Below are positions 9,105 to 20,527 of a stretch of 64,000 bases of DNA, one piece after another. The DNA comes from Wolbachia endosymbiont of Oedothorax gibbosus. GTDB lineage: Bacteria > Pseudomonadota > Alphaproteobacteria > Rickettsiales > Anaplasmataceae. The position numbers and the translations under genes are program-made. The stretch spans positions 930,001 to 994,000 of the forward strand of contig NZ_OW370567.1 in the NCBI RefSeq assembly GCF_936270435.1, given 5' to 3'. How positions within the stretch are numbered: the stretch's first letter is position 1; the number at the start of each line of letters is the position of its first letter. Below the pieces are notes generated by a model that saw nothing but the letters and a program-made list of their open reading frames with translations, searched no databases and was not told the origin of the DNA.

Positions 9105-9417
9105 GACGGTTCTAATGTCATCCGAGTAGCTTGACTACTTGGATCCAAGACGGTGTCATTCCAGTGCTTGACACTGGAATCCAGTTTTTTCATAATCATC
9201 AAAACGTAGTATTTTAACATAAAACGGCTACTTTTATGCTTACCAACTTAGCTGGATCCCAGTGTCAGCTACTCGGATGACAACCTCACGCTACTGGGAT
9301 TAGCTATTCGGGTGACAGTAAGATTTATAGAATTACAGAGAGTTTTACACAGGTCTGTACAGAAAGATTGATTTCTCTTGCCAACATAAGTAGCATTAGA
9401 ACTCTAGGTACTTAAGT
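9105..9417. repeat. Palindromic repeat cluster between rpiB-ubiG and metG
   Basis: 313 bp with several copies of the hairpin family: GTCATTCCAGTGCTTGACAC (9157-9176) facing CACTGGAATCCAG, and GGATCCCAGTGTCAGCTACT (9253-9272) facing related arms. No gene is seen. The last ~100 bp before metG are repeat-free and probably hold its promoter, which I cannot define. Confidence 0.7.
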
Positions 9418-11043
9418 ATGGATAAATCTGAGAACTTTTACATCACCACGCCAATATATTATGTAAATGACAAGCCGCATATCGGGCATGCATATACTTC
9501 TCTCATCTGTGATGTTACAGCTAGATTTATGAAACTAGCTGGGAAAAATGTCAAATTTACTACCGGTACAGATGAGCATGGGCAAAAAATCGAAAAAGCA
9601 GCTAAAGCAAAGGGAATGCAGCCGAAAGAATTTACAGATGAAGTGAGCGTTTCATTTAAAGAATTAGCTGAGTTCATGAATTTTGAGTATGACGATTTTA
9701 TTCGCACTACGGAGGAACGTCACAAAAAAGCAGTGGTAGCTTTATGGAATAGACTTGAAGAGAGAGGACAAATATATTTGGATTCCTATTCGGGTTGGTA
9801 TTCAGTTCGTGATGAAGCATTTTATCAGGAGTCAGAGCTGATAGATGGCAAAGCACCAACAGGTGCTGAGGTCCAGTGGATAAAAGAAGAGAGTTACTTT
9901 TTTCGCTTATCAAACTGGCAAGAAAAATTACTGGAACTCTATAAAAATCAGCCAAGTTTTATCTTTCCTGAGAGCAGAAGAAATGAAGTGATATCGTTTG
10001 TAAGATCAGGGCTCATTGACCTCTCAATCTCTCGCACTAGTTTTAACTGGGGAATAAAAGTACCAGGTAATGACAAACACGTAATCTATGTCTGGATAGA
10101 TGCATTAACCAATTATCTTACATCAATAGGTTTCCCTAGTACTGAAGGTGAGGAATATAAGAGGTTTTGGGCAGAACCAGAAACACAGATTCCAGTGTCA
10201 AGCACTGGAATGACACCAAACCAAGGGAAAACGCAGATTCCAGTGTCAAGCGCTGCAAACCTAGCTGACAACTCTTTCAACGTTCATGTAATCGGTAAAG
10301 ACATATTGCGCTTTCATGCTGTATATTGGCCAGCGATTCTCCTTGCAGCAGACCTGCCACTGCCAAAACAAATTGCAGTTCATGGTTGGTGGTTGAACGA
10401 GGGAGAGAAAATATCCAAGTCCCTTGGTAATGTCATAGATCCAATTGGCCTCGCTCAAGAGTTTGGTGTTGATCAGCTACGCTATTTTCTCCTCAGGGAA
10501 GCAAGCTTCGGCCAAGATGGCAACTTTAGTAAGAAAAATATGATCAGCCGGATAAATTCAGAACTGGCAAACAACATAGGCAATTTAGTACAAAGAACAA
10601 TTTCATTTTTACACAAGCAATGTTCTGGAATTGTACCAACAATCGATCAAAGCCTACTTAAAGGTGAAGAAAGTCTTCCAGGTTGCAAAGCTATACTAGG
10701 TCAAGTGATGGACCATCTGTCAAAGTATGAATTTAACCAGATTATACTTCTAATTATCAACATCTCTTCAGAAGCCAATGCTTATATAGACAAAAGTGCA
10801 CCCTGGACATTGAGCAAAACTGACAGAGAGCGCATGAATTTAGTAATTTACAAGTTACTGGAATATATCAGGATAATAGGCATTTTATTGCAGCCAATCG
10901 TTCCCAAGTCAGCAGAGATGATACTAAATCAACTGCAAATTCCGAAAGAACAACGAGATTTAAAATCTTTGTGCGACGCGTGCGTAAGTTCAGGCATAAC
11001 ATTGCCTAAACCTACGCCGGTTTTTTTGAGGGTTGATGTTTAA
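9418..11043 (+). CDS. metG: methionyl-tRNA synthetase MetG, with palindrome-encoded insertion
   Basis: A 541-aa class I aminoacyl-tRNA synthetase that charges initiator and elongator tRNA-Met. The HIGH motif is PHIGHAY (residues 20-26). The KMSKS-type loop is KISKSLGNVIDP (about residue 331). The C-terminal anticodon-binding helical domain is present. Residues ~257-281 (TQIPVSSTGMTPNQGK..., repeated as TQIPVSSA) are not typical of MetG. They are translated from an intergenic-type hairpin repeat inserted in frame between the catalytic-domain segments RFWAEPE and NVHVIGKDILRFHAVYWPA. The frame is open, so the enzyme presumably tolerates this surface insertion. Confidence 0.95.
   Translation: MDKSENFYITTPIYYVNDKPHIGHAYTSLICDVTARFMKLAGKNVKFTTGTDEHGQKIEKAAKAKGMQPKEFTDEVSVSFKELAEFMNFEYDDFIRTTEERHKKAVVALWNRLEERGQIYLDSYSGWYSVRDEAFYQESELIDGKAPTGAEVQWIKEESYFFRLSNWQEKLLELYKNQPSFIFPESRRNEVISFVRSGLIDLSISRTSFNWGIKVPGNDKHVIYVWIDALTNYLTSIGFPSTEGEEYKRFWAEPETQIPVSSTGMTPNQGKTQIPVSSAANLADNSFNVHVIGKDILRFHAVYWPAILLAADLPLPKQIAVHGWWLNEGEKISKSLGNVIDPIGLAQEFGVDQLRYFLLREASFGQDGNFSKKNMISRINSELANNIGNLVQRTISFLHKQCSGIVPTIDQSLLKGEESLPGCKAILGQVMDHLSKYEFNQIILLIINISSEANAYIDKSAPWTLSKTDRERMNLVIYKLLEYIRIIGILLQPIVPKSAEMILNQLQIPKEQRDLKSLCDACVSSGITLPKPTPVFLRVDV
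10183..10258. repeat. Palindromic repeat inserted in frame in metG
   Basis: ATTCCAGTGTCAAGCACTGGAAT at 10189-10211 (a 9-bp stem, ATTCCAGTG, with a 5-base loop), followed by a second half-unit ATTCCAGTGTCAAGCGCTG at 10237-10255. The same cores occur in the intergenic clusters. The insertion keeps the frame and adds about 25 residues to MetG. It resembles the protein-coding palindromic elements known from Rickettsia. Confidence 0.85.
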
Positions 11044-11785
11044 CCAAGGAAGTATTCAGGTGATAACAAATCATATTTATTACTTGTTCTAACTGCATAC
11101 ACTATAGGTTGTTCTACTTGTGCTTGTTTTCTTTTTCTTCTTGCGGCTCCACTTCTTTTATTTTTACCGCCTTCTTCCGTATTGTTTATGCTGTTGTCCC
11201 CTTGAAGATTTGGCTTTTGGTCTGCTTGCTCTTCTGGCTTTTGAGCTTCTTTATTTATAACCCATTCTTGTCGTACATCAGCCAAGGTGTTTTTATGTTG
11301 AGCATGCAACAGATTAGTACCTAGTACACAACTATTACAAACATTTTTACTATAAATACTTTGTACCCCACTCCAAAAGGTGGTAAACTTCCCTTTTACT
11401 GACTCACATAAATCAGAAATTCTTGACGGAACTTTTGCTTTACTGTTTTCATCCAACTGCTCTTTCAGGCTAGAAATCTTAGTATCTTTTTCATCACCAG
11501 ATTCTGCATCATAAAATATCTCCTGATCCTCAGAAAGACTCATTAAATACTCTTTAGCAGCATCAATACTTAAATGCTTAGGAACGTTATCAATATTTAA
11601 ATAATCCAAATTTAAATAATCCAAACTATTAGCTCGTTGCTTTTGCTCACTGGAAGGAACTGCAGGATCTAAATAATCCAAAGGAGTGAGTTCTTGCATA
11701 CTAAGTTTAGATCCATATTCACGCTTAAACTGCTCTTCCGGACTAGAAACCTTAGTATCACGTCTACTGCACGAGCTGCTTCTAA
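11040..11785 (-). pseudogene. hypothetical protein, 5' end replaced by IS630 terminus
   Basis: About 250 codons of an acidic, polar protein of unknown function. It shows an internal echo (DTKVSSPEEQFKREYGSK and DTKISSLKEQLDENSKAK), a D-Y-L-rich stretch (LDYLNLDYLNIDN), and a basic K/R tail (KNKRSGAARRKRKQAQVEQ). The only start codon, a GTG at 11796-11798, lies in the IS630 inverted repeat. The original start is therefore lost, or the piece was the end of the membrane/coiled-coil gene at 12889-13711. The two are offset by one frame if a TA duplication is assumed. Its stop overlaps the metG stop tail to tail. It could still be translated. Confidence 0.55.
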
Positions 11786-11787
11786 TA

Positions 11788-12886
11788 CCAATTCTCACTG
11801 CAGAACAAACAGATAGACAACAATGGAAAAAAAGCCATACTAAACTAAGTGTAATAGCGAGGTATAAATGGCATTAAGATCAAAATTATTGGATGAAAAA
11901 GTAGTGGAATCGGCAAAAGCAATGCTGAAGAAAGTAAGAAATAACGCATACGTTACAAAAAAACTAAATGCTGTAATTGCAGCAAAAAAGCACAGCATAA
12001 CAGCGGTAGCAAAGATATGTTGCATTTCAAGAACTGCACTGACTGAGTGGATAAAGCACCTAAAATTTAACAGAGAGGAAAAATTGTTTGCTCCACCTCA
12101 ACGTCGTAGAAAAACTAGATTGGATCAAAGTCAGCGTGAACAAGTTGAAGCATGGATACAAGACAATCCTAATATCACCATTAAAGAAATGAGAATAAAA
12201 ATCCAGGAAAGATTTGGTTTGGATATCAGTAAGTCCACAGTACACCGTAATATGCAAAGAATGAAATTCTCATATATTACTCCAAGACCAGTTCATAATG
12301 GTCAAGATAAAAGCAAACAAGAGGAGTTTAAAAAAAAATCTCAACGAAACTATTGGCAAATATCCAGAAAAAGAGCTATTTTTCTTTGATGAGTCTCGGT
12401 TTGGCACACATTCAAAAATTGGACATGGGTGGTTTAAAAAAGGCATTAGGACACAGGTTAAAATAAAATTAGGTAGGCAAAATTTCTATCTCTATAGTGC
12501 GGTTAATCCTAGAAATGGAGAGAGTTCTAGCTTGTTTGCACCAAATGTCAACACTGATTGCATGAATATATTTCTTGAGCAGATGTCGCAATATCTAGGA
12601 ATACGAGAGACTTTTCTCGTTATGGACTGTGCTAGTTGGCATAGGTCAAAAAATTTAAAGGTACCTAAAAATATCGATATTATATACCTACCTCCATACT
12701 CACCTGAGCTCAATCCTGTTGAGAGGTTTTGGTTATATATAAAACAGAACATTTTGTGCAATAAAATATACGATACAATTACCCTGCTTGAGCGCACTTT
12801 GTGTAAATTTGTTACCTCTCTTACCCACTCCATAATTAAACAACTCTGCAATGTCTCCTATTTGTCCTCCTAATAATGAGAATTGG
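11788..12886 (+). mobile_element. IS630-family element
   Basis: A 1,099-bp element with inverted repeats CCAATTCTCA (left, 11788) and TGAGAATTGG (right, 12877-12886), flanked by TA on both sides (11786-11787 and 12887-12888), the target expected for IS630/Tc1-mariner-type elements. The transposase lies in two frames. It separates two minus-strand gene pieces whose ends both run into its termini. Confidence 0.85.
11868..12873 (+). CDS. IS630-family transposase in two frames (11868-12389 and 12298-12873)
   Basis: The first frame (173 aa) holds the N-terminal helix-turn-helix domains (ITAVAKICCISRTALTEWIK and ISKSTVHRNMQRMKFSY). The second frame holds the DDE catalytic core: FFDESRFGTH (first Asp), LVMDCASWHRSKNLKV (second Asp) and PYSPELNPVERFWLYIKQN (catalytic Glu). 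The frame changes in an A-rich run near 12330 (GTTTAAAAAAAAATC). Programmed frameshifting is known in several IS630 elements, so the product may still be made. A point deletion is the alternative. Confidence 0.85.
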
Positions 12887-12888
12887 TA

Positions 12889-13711
12889 TAACACTATTAA
12901 TTGATGTGCCACAAGCATTTTTCATACTACCTACGACATTTTTTAAGTCATTCACAACATCACTACGGCGCCGCTGAATAATACTAGGAATGCGCCCACT
13001 ATTGTACGCTTCTTTTACAGTTGTAACTACTTCTTTACATGCTATATATGGTTTAAATTCTTCTAAACCACGCTTAACATATTTGCCAGAATACAAAACA
13101 CCATTAACTGCTCCTTTTGCAAACCAAACAGCACCATTAACTGTTCCTTTTGCAAGCTGAACAGTGCCATCAGCAATTGCCACTTTTAATTTGTCTTCTT
13201 CTATCTTTTTATTTTTTTTAGCTAGTTGAGTTTTTTGCTCAGAAATGGTTTGCTTTTGAGTTTGTACTACAGCATCTTTTTCAGTCAGTTGGTCATTTTG
13301 CCCAGAAATGGTTTGCTTTTGAGTTTGTATCTTAGCTTCTAACTCAGAAATGGTTTGCTTTTGAGCCTGTACTGTAGCTTCTTTCTCAGAAATTATTTTA
13401 TCTTTAGCTTCTACTTTACTTTTTTCATCAGCAAGCTGAACTTCTTTCTCAAAAATAGTTTTGTCTTTACCTTCTATCTCTTTTACTTTCTCAGAAATTG
13501 TTTTGTTCTTACTAATTGCTTTACACGAAAGTACAATAGCCACAGCAGAAAATACAGCACCACCAATAATAAATGGTAGGCCAACACTTAATGCTGCAAC
13601 TGGAGCTAAGAAACCAATATAAGGAGCTGCAGCAAACACTCCAGATGCTAATAAAGTGAAAGTAGCCAGAGTTCCAGCTATATAATAGGGTACATTGTTT
13701 TTATTCATCAT
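12889..13711 (-). pseudogene. membrane-anchored coiled-coil protein, 3' end cut by IS630
   Basis: About 274 codons remain. An N-terminal pair of hydrophobic helices (YYIAGTLATFTLLASGVFAA and ALSVGLPFIIGGAVFSAVAI) precedes a long coiled coil made of degenerate 14-residue units (EAKIQTQKQTISGQ, DAVVQTQKQTISEQ) and then a region with AKGTVNGAVWFAKGAVNGV. The last native residues are about ACGTSINS. After that the frame continues into the IS terminus (VIPILII...). The start is probably the MMNKNN pair at 13711/13708. No function is recognised. The architecture recalls secreted or inclusion-type membrane proteins of intracellular bacteria. Confidence 0.65.
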
Positions 13712-13825
13712 CTCACGTATTATAAAATATAATACCATTATAAAAGGATTTTTAAGAAATTGTCAAGCTATCTTTACATAAAAAAAATAATCAATGAACT
13801 TGGGAACAAGAAGATTGCTGCCAAG

Positions 13826-15277
13826 CTATGAACTATGCCTTTCCGTGTAATCTTTGAATGCACCTCTGTTAGAGTCAAAATATAGCTTCACACTGCCAAT
13901 TGGCCCATTTCTCTGCTTTGCAATAACGAGCTCTGCAATGTTTCTAATTTTTTCCATTTTCTCTTGCCATTCTCGATGTTTATTGCTTCCTTCACTTGGC
14001 TGTTTTCTTAGTTCATAATACTCTTCTCTATAGAGAAACATTACTATATCTGCGTCTTGCTCTATGCTCCCTGAATCGCGTAAATCAGAAAGTTGTGGTT
14101 TTTTATCGTCTCTCTGCTCAACAGAACGAGAAAGCTGTGATAGTGCAACAATGGGAATATTTAGCTCCTTTGCAATTGCTTTCAAGCCCTGCGTCACTTC
14201 CGAGATTTCTTGCACTCTATTTTCATTACTCCTTTTTGTTGTTCCTCTAATTAGCTGCAAATAATCAATAAATACCACTTCTACATTATATAATTGATAT
14301 AACAAACGTATTCTAGTACGAAGAGCACTAATTGACAGCGCAGGAGTATCATCTATTAGGAAAGGTAATTCAGATAACTCTGTACTAGTATTGATAAATT
14401 CATGCAATTCAAAATCACTAATTCTCCCAGTTAATGCTTTATAATAACTAATTCCTGAATCTATAGTAATCAATCTTGCCGTTAATTGTTCTGCTGACAT
14501 TTCAAGTGAAAAGAACGCTACATAGTGTTGTTTATCTGCTCTTTTTTGCAACATCTTACAAGCATTAAGTGCAATGTTTAGCGCCAATGCTGTTTTACCC
14601 ATAGAAGGCCTTGCAGCTAGAATTAATAGGTCAGATTTCTGCAAACCACCAAGAAGCTGATTTAGATCTTGAAGTCCGGTTGTAATACCTAGCGCTTCTG
14701 GATTGTTTTTTAGCATGCTGATTTTCTCAACCACGCCTTTAACTGAACTTGCAAGTTTGATATATGTTTTCTCACCTTGTTTTTTTACTGCCAAATTGAA
14801 CAATTTTGTCATTGCTTGTTCAATTTGCGCCTGTGCAGGATTTTCAATGTCGTAGTTGTAGCTATCACCAACTATTTCTTGCCCGAGCTTAATTAAACAT
14901 CTCCTTAAGTAAGTATCACGGATTATTCTAGTCAAACCGTAGATATCGAGTGCAATACTTGCCTTCGCTGCAAGCTTTGCTAAGTACTCTACCCCACCAC
15001 ATTCGGTAAATGCTTGGTCGTTTTCAAAAAACATTTTAAGGCTCAGTTCATTAGCAACTATGCCATGTTTTCTGGTTTTGGATATTTGCGTAAAAATACT
15101 TTGATGTAATGGATCATAGAAATTTTCTGCTGTGATTGTGTCTTCAACTGCATCACAGATTCTATTATCACGGATCATTGCACCAATAAGCATCTGTTCA
15201 GCTTCTAAATTATGCGGTAATTTACATATTTCCTTGTCTACACTTCTTGAACCCAAGAGACTAGCTAATTCATTCAT
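13826..15277 (-). CDS. dnaB: replicative DNA helicase DnaB
   Basis: A 483-aa hexameric helicase of the replication fork. The N-terminal DnaB domain (HNLEAEQMLIGAMIRDNRI) is followed by the RecA-like core: Walker A ARPSMGKTALALN near residue 222, Walker B EVVFIDYLQLI, the DnaB motif ALSQLSRSVEQRDDKKPQLS, and the C-terminal ADIVMFLYREEYY. Length and motifs are typical. It reads away from tRNA-Leu. Nothing unusual was seen. Confidence 0.97.
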   Translation of the reverse strand: MNELASLLGSRSVDKEICKLPHNLEAEQMLIGAMIRDNRICDAVEDTITAENFYDPLHQSIFTQISKTRKHGIVANELSLKMFFENDQAFTECGGVEYLAKLAAKASIALDIYGLTRIIRDTYLRRCLIKLGQEIVGDSYNYDIENPAQAQIEQAMTKLFNLAVKKQGEKTYIKLASSVKGVVEKISMLKNNPEALGITTGLQDLNQLLGGLQKSDLLILAARPSMGKTALALNIALNACKMLQKRADKQHYVAFFSLEMSAEQLTARLITIDSGISYYKALTGRISDFELHEFINTSTELSELPFLIDDTPALSISALRTRIRLLYQLYNVEVVFIDYLQLIRGTTKRSNENRVQEISEVTQGLKAIAKELNIPIVALSQLSRSVEQRDDKKPQLSDLRDSGSIEQDADIVMFLYREEYYELRKQPSEGSNKHREWQEKMEKIRNIAELVIAKQRNGPIGSVKLYFDSNRGAFKDYTERHSS

Positions 15278-15384
15278 TTTAAGTTTTGAGAGTAACTGTT
15301 GATTATTGTAGAATATTTAGTCCTTATTTGAAAGACATATAAAATTTGACTAATTCCGTGTTGCCTATAGCATTAAAACTTAAT

Positions 15385-15467
15385 GCCCCTGTGGTGGAAT
15401 GGTAGACACGGCAGACTCAAAATCTGCTGCTTGCAAAAGCGTGCTGGTTCAAGTCCGGCCAGGGGCA
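15385..15467 (+). tRNA. tRNA-Leu (anticodon CAA)
   Basis: An 83-nt class II tRNA. The acceptor stem GCCCCTG (15385-15391) pairs with CAGGGGC (15460-15466), with discriminator base A. The anticodon stem GCAGA/TCTGC encloses CTCAAAA, giving anticodon CAA for UUG codons. A variable arm (TGCTTGCAAAAGCG) and T-loop GGTTCAAGTCC are present. CCA is not encoded. The RDD gene begins 24 bp downstream, so the two may share a transcript. Confidence 0.95.
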
Positions 15468-15491
15468 CGTTAAATATTGGAAAGTGTATAT

Positions 15492-16115
15492 ATGTTACAT
15501 AAATTTTTTGATCGTTTATTCTCTATTTTTTCTTCTATAAATGTTATTCAAAAGGTAAAGAAAGATGAAAATGGAATATGTTATGTAACAGGCCTCAGGC
15601 GCTATATATCAGTATTGCTTGATTTAATTATTATCGTTTTGTTCTTGCAGTTTTGCAGCCAAGCCTTAAATCAGCTCTTTATAAACTCAGAGGAATTAAG
15701 TCAAATTGCTGCAAAATACCAAACGCAAGTGCCACTGTCTGCAGAAGAAAAGACAATGCAGAGTAGACTTGGTAAACTGTGGATCCTAAATCAAATAGTC
15801 CAATGCATTATGCTCTTTTGCTATGTTACATATATGTGGGTAAGGTTTGCTGCTACACCCGGAAAATTACTACTTGGGCTTAGAGTTGTGGATGCACAAA
15901 CTTTTGAAAAGATAACTTTGAGACAAGCAACCAAGAGATTTTTTTCCTTTATGTTATCAGTTACACCATTATTCTTGGGCTTTTTATGGGCAAATTTCGA
16001 TAAACGCTGTCAAACTTGGCACGACAAGATCGCAGGCACAGTGGTTGTCACGAGTAAAAGCCTTAAGCTAACGAAAATGTTCAAAGAAGTGTGTCAAACC
16101 GAAAAAATAAATTGA
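15492..16115 (+). CDS. RDD-family membrane protein with IS256-derived C-terminus
   Basis: About 207 aa with the RDD domain: [21 protein letters not shown] (first helix with the R and D residues of the family), a second helix ([20 protein letters not shown]), then [20 protein letters not shown] and the third helix with [20 protein letters not shown] proteins are small inner-membrane proteins of mostly unknown function, some linked to ion exchange. I prefer the ATG at 15492 over an upstream TTG. The final residues ([12 protein letters not shown]) are encoded by an IS256 terminal repeat, so the native C-terminus has been replaced. Confidence 0.85.
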   Translation: MLHKFFDRLFSIFSSINVIQKVKKDENGICYVTGLRRYISVLLDLIIIVLFLQFCSQALNQLFINSEELSQIAAKYQTQVPLSAEEKTMQSRLGKLWILNQIVQCIMLFCYVTYMWVRFAATPGKLLLGLRVVDAQTFEKITLRQATKRFFSFMLSVTPLFLGFLWANFDKRCQTWHDKIAGTVVVTSKSLKLTKMFKEVCQTEKIN

Positions 16116-16127
16116 TATAAAAAATAC
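16077..16127. mobile_element. IS256 terminal repeat remnant
   Basis: ATGTTCAAAGAAGTGTGTCA plus the following ~30 bp match the end of the intact IS256 at 47110-47175 (reverse complement) with a few changes, up to AATTGATATAAAAAA. No transposase remains. It supplies the last codons and stop of the RDD gene and therefore marks an old insertion and deletion. Confidence 0.8.
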
Positions 16128-16163
16128 AGTTGTTAATAAGAAACCTTGATAAACCGAGATCTT

Positions 16164-17414
16164 CTATATTACTTTATTTGTATCATATTTACTTACAATA
16201 CTTCCAATTAGATAATTATTTTCCACTCCTTTAACATTAACTTTCACAATACTCTTGGCTTGAGCTTTTGATTCAAGCTTTACTAATGCAAAATTTTCTG
16301 TTCTACCGACATTATTTTGCTCAACCAGAACACTTTGTTCAGTGCCTATCAAAGATTGATAAAAGCTACTCATCATTTCTCTATTCATTTCTCTTAAATT
16401 TTTTACTCGTTCTTTACGCACATTCTCTGGTACTTGTGGCATTCGTGCAGCAGGTGTATTTTTCCGCTCTGAATATGGAAAAGCATGTAGGTAAACTATA
16501 TTTGTTTTTTTCAGTAAATCAACTGTATCCTGAAACATTTCATCAGTTTCTGTTGGAAATCCAGCAATAATATCAGCACCAAATACTATATTAGGCCTCA
16601 AGCTCTTCATTTTACGACAAAATTCTATCACTTGTTCTCTGTTGTGACGACGCTTCATTCTCTTTAGTATTAAATTATTACCAGATTGTAGACTCAAATG
16701 TAAATGAGGCATAAGTCTTGACTCATTAGCTATTAAATCCATTAATTCGTTATCAACCTCAGCAACATCGATAGAGGAAAGTCTTAGCCTCTTCAACTCT
16801 GGTATATCTTTTAAAACTCTCCTAATCATTGAACCAAGTGATGGCTTAGCAAACAAATCTGTACCAAAGTCAGTAATATCAACACCTGTAAACACTACTT
16901 CTTGATATCCATTTTCTATAAAGATTCTAATTTGCTCTATAATACTGTTTATTGGCACAGATCGATTATTCCCTCTTGCCTCAGTAATTGAGCAAAATGT
17001 GCAGCTATGATTACAACCATTTTGAATTTCAATAAATGCCCTTGATTTATCTTCAAATCCATTAATTAGAACAGGTTCTACTTGGTTATCACTGACTAAG
17101 ATTTTATCGTCATTTAGTAAGTAATTTTCAGCTTTTAGCTTATCTTGATTACCCAGCACTTTACTCACACCAGGAATATCACTATACGATTCAGGATCCA
17201 ACTGAACAGCACAGCCAACTACGATAATTTCTTTACTTGGATCATTTTTATAGATCTTACGTATTTTTTGCTTTACTTGGCGTTCTGCTTCGTTTGTCAC
17301 TGCACAGCTATGCACCACAACAACATTTTCTCTCTTTGCTTTTTTTAATGCTTCTTTGATTAACTCACTCTCGTAAAAATTTAGACGACAACCAAATGTT
17401 ATTACTTCATTCAT
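16164..17414 (-). CDS. mtaB: tRNA (N6-threonylcarbamoyladenosine37) methylthiotransferase MtaB
   Basis: A 416-aa radical-SAM enzyme that converts t6A37 to ms2t6A37 in tRNAs. The N-terminal MTTase domain carries the auxiliary [4Fe-4S] cysteines in TFGCRLNFYES, VVHSCAVTNEAE and VVGCAVQ. The GCRLN form favours MtaB over MiaB or RimO. The radical-SAM CxxxCxxC motif is CNHSCTFCSI near residue 134. The C-terminal TRAM-like region is short (TENFALVKLESKAQAKSIV). Complete, with the usual length. Confidence 0.9.
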   Translation of the reverse strand: MNEVITFGCRLNFYESELIKEALKKAKRENVVVVHSCAVTNEAERQVKQKIRKIYKNDPSKEIIVVGCAVQLDPESYSDIPGVSKVLGNQDKLKAENYLLNDDKILVSDNQVEPVLINGFEDKSRAFIEIQNGCNHSCTFCSITEARGNNRSVPINSIIEQIRIFIENGYQEVVFTGVDITDFGTDLFAKPSLGSMIRRVLKDIPELKRLRLSSIDVAEVDNELMDLIANESRLMPHLHLSLQSGNNLILKRMKRRHNREQVIEFCRKMKSLRPNIVFGADIIAGFPTETDEMFQDTVDLLKKTNIVYLHAFPYSERKNTPAARMPQVPENVRKERVKNLREMNREMMSSFYQSLIGTEQSVLVEQNNVGRTENFALVKLESKAQAKSIVKVNVKGVENNYLIGSIVSKYDTNKVI

Positions 17415-17521
17415 GCTAGTATTCTTTACAATTTAATTATTATATCAAACATCCAAGTAAAGTCTCTTGCATAACCATTGTTTTGGTAGGTAAGTGCTAT
17501 GCGGACACTGAGATCCAAGTT

Positions 17522-19540
<2,019 letters not shown>

Positions 19541-19634
19541 TCATGAATTTTTTTTTAAGGCGTTATAAATTTATACTACTGCTCTAAAAAGTAACTATGC
19601 TAATATTGATATTATTTTCATTAAGGAGTATATT

Positions 19635-20342
19635 ATGGTAAAATACAATTACAAAAATTTGGCTGACGAATCAAACTTCAGATCTCAAGTGTATCGTGCA
19701 GGAATGTTTGATAAAATTCTGGGTATAAGCAAAACAGCAAAAGAAGCTGCGAGTCAAGTAATAGCCGAAATGGGTGACGACTTAAAAGCAGAAGCTAGAA
19801 AAGCAGCTCAAGATGAAGTAAAAAAAATTGAAGGAAAAATGCTAAACTCAGCTGAAGAGAAAGCTATTAAAATAGCTAACCAAAAAGCTCAGGAAATAGA
19901 AAAAAATATATTGAAGTCTGTTAACGAAAATGCTACAAAAGCAGCCAAAGATGCAGCTGAAAAAGCAGTAAAAAATGTAGGACCAGAAGTTGCAGATCTG
20001 CTGAAGCCAGAAATAAAGACTCAGATAGAAGAAGCAGTCAAAAAATACAGTGAAGAAAAAATTGAAAGTCTTATAAAGCCTGAAATCACAAACAAAATAG
20101 ATGATCTTCTTACTGAACAGAGTAAAGAAGCAAGGGCACTTTTAAAAGATAAAATGAATGAGTTAATCAAAGATGCACATAAAAATTTGAATGGGAAAAT
20201 AGATAAGATTGAATGTGAACTTACAGAAGCAAAATCTCATATCTTAGAAGTTGGTGCAAATAGTCTCCATGAGAGCGCAGAATTATTGTCTCTTATGGCA
20301 GAAAATGAAACATGTGCAAACCAAGATTTAGTGTATTTTTAA
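19635..20342 (+). CDS. apolipophorin/Hbs-like helical repeat protein, function unknown
   Basis: A 235-aa, highly charged, almost entirely helical protein. From residue ~45 it is a string of 11-residue-like amphipathic units (AEARKAAQDEVKKIEGKM, SAEEKAIKIANQKAQEIEK, ATKAAKDAAEKAVKN). Such A/K/E repeats resemble late-embryogenesis-abundant or membrane-surface-binding helices. AAGGAG lies 8 bp before the ATG. There is no signal peptide or hydrophobic helix. It stands alone between ligA and gltX. I do not recognise it as a named family. Confidence 0.7.
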   Translation: MVKYNYKNLADESNFRSQVYRAGMFDKILGISKTAKEAASQVIAEMGDDLKAEARKAAQDEVKKIEGKMLNSAEEKAIKIANQKAQEIEKNILKSVNENATKAAKDAAEKAVKNVGPEVADLLKPEIKTQIEEAVKKYSEEKIESLIKPEITNKIDDLLTEQSKEARALLKDKMNELIKDAHKNLNGKIDKIECELTEAKSHILEVGANSLHESAELLSLMAENETCANQDLVYF

Positions 20343-20527
20343 TCACAACAGGAGTTTTCGTACTAGGTTCCTGCTCGGTATACTTGAGTAGCCTTTTCTA
20401 TGCCAATAAGCCGTAGTTCTTTAACGCTAACTATGGATCAGCCAAGAAAGAAGAGTAGGAACACTTGCTTTAGCAGTATATTTATATAAAATTAAAATAA
20501 ATTAGAGTAAACAATATTGCTGTTTAA

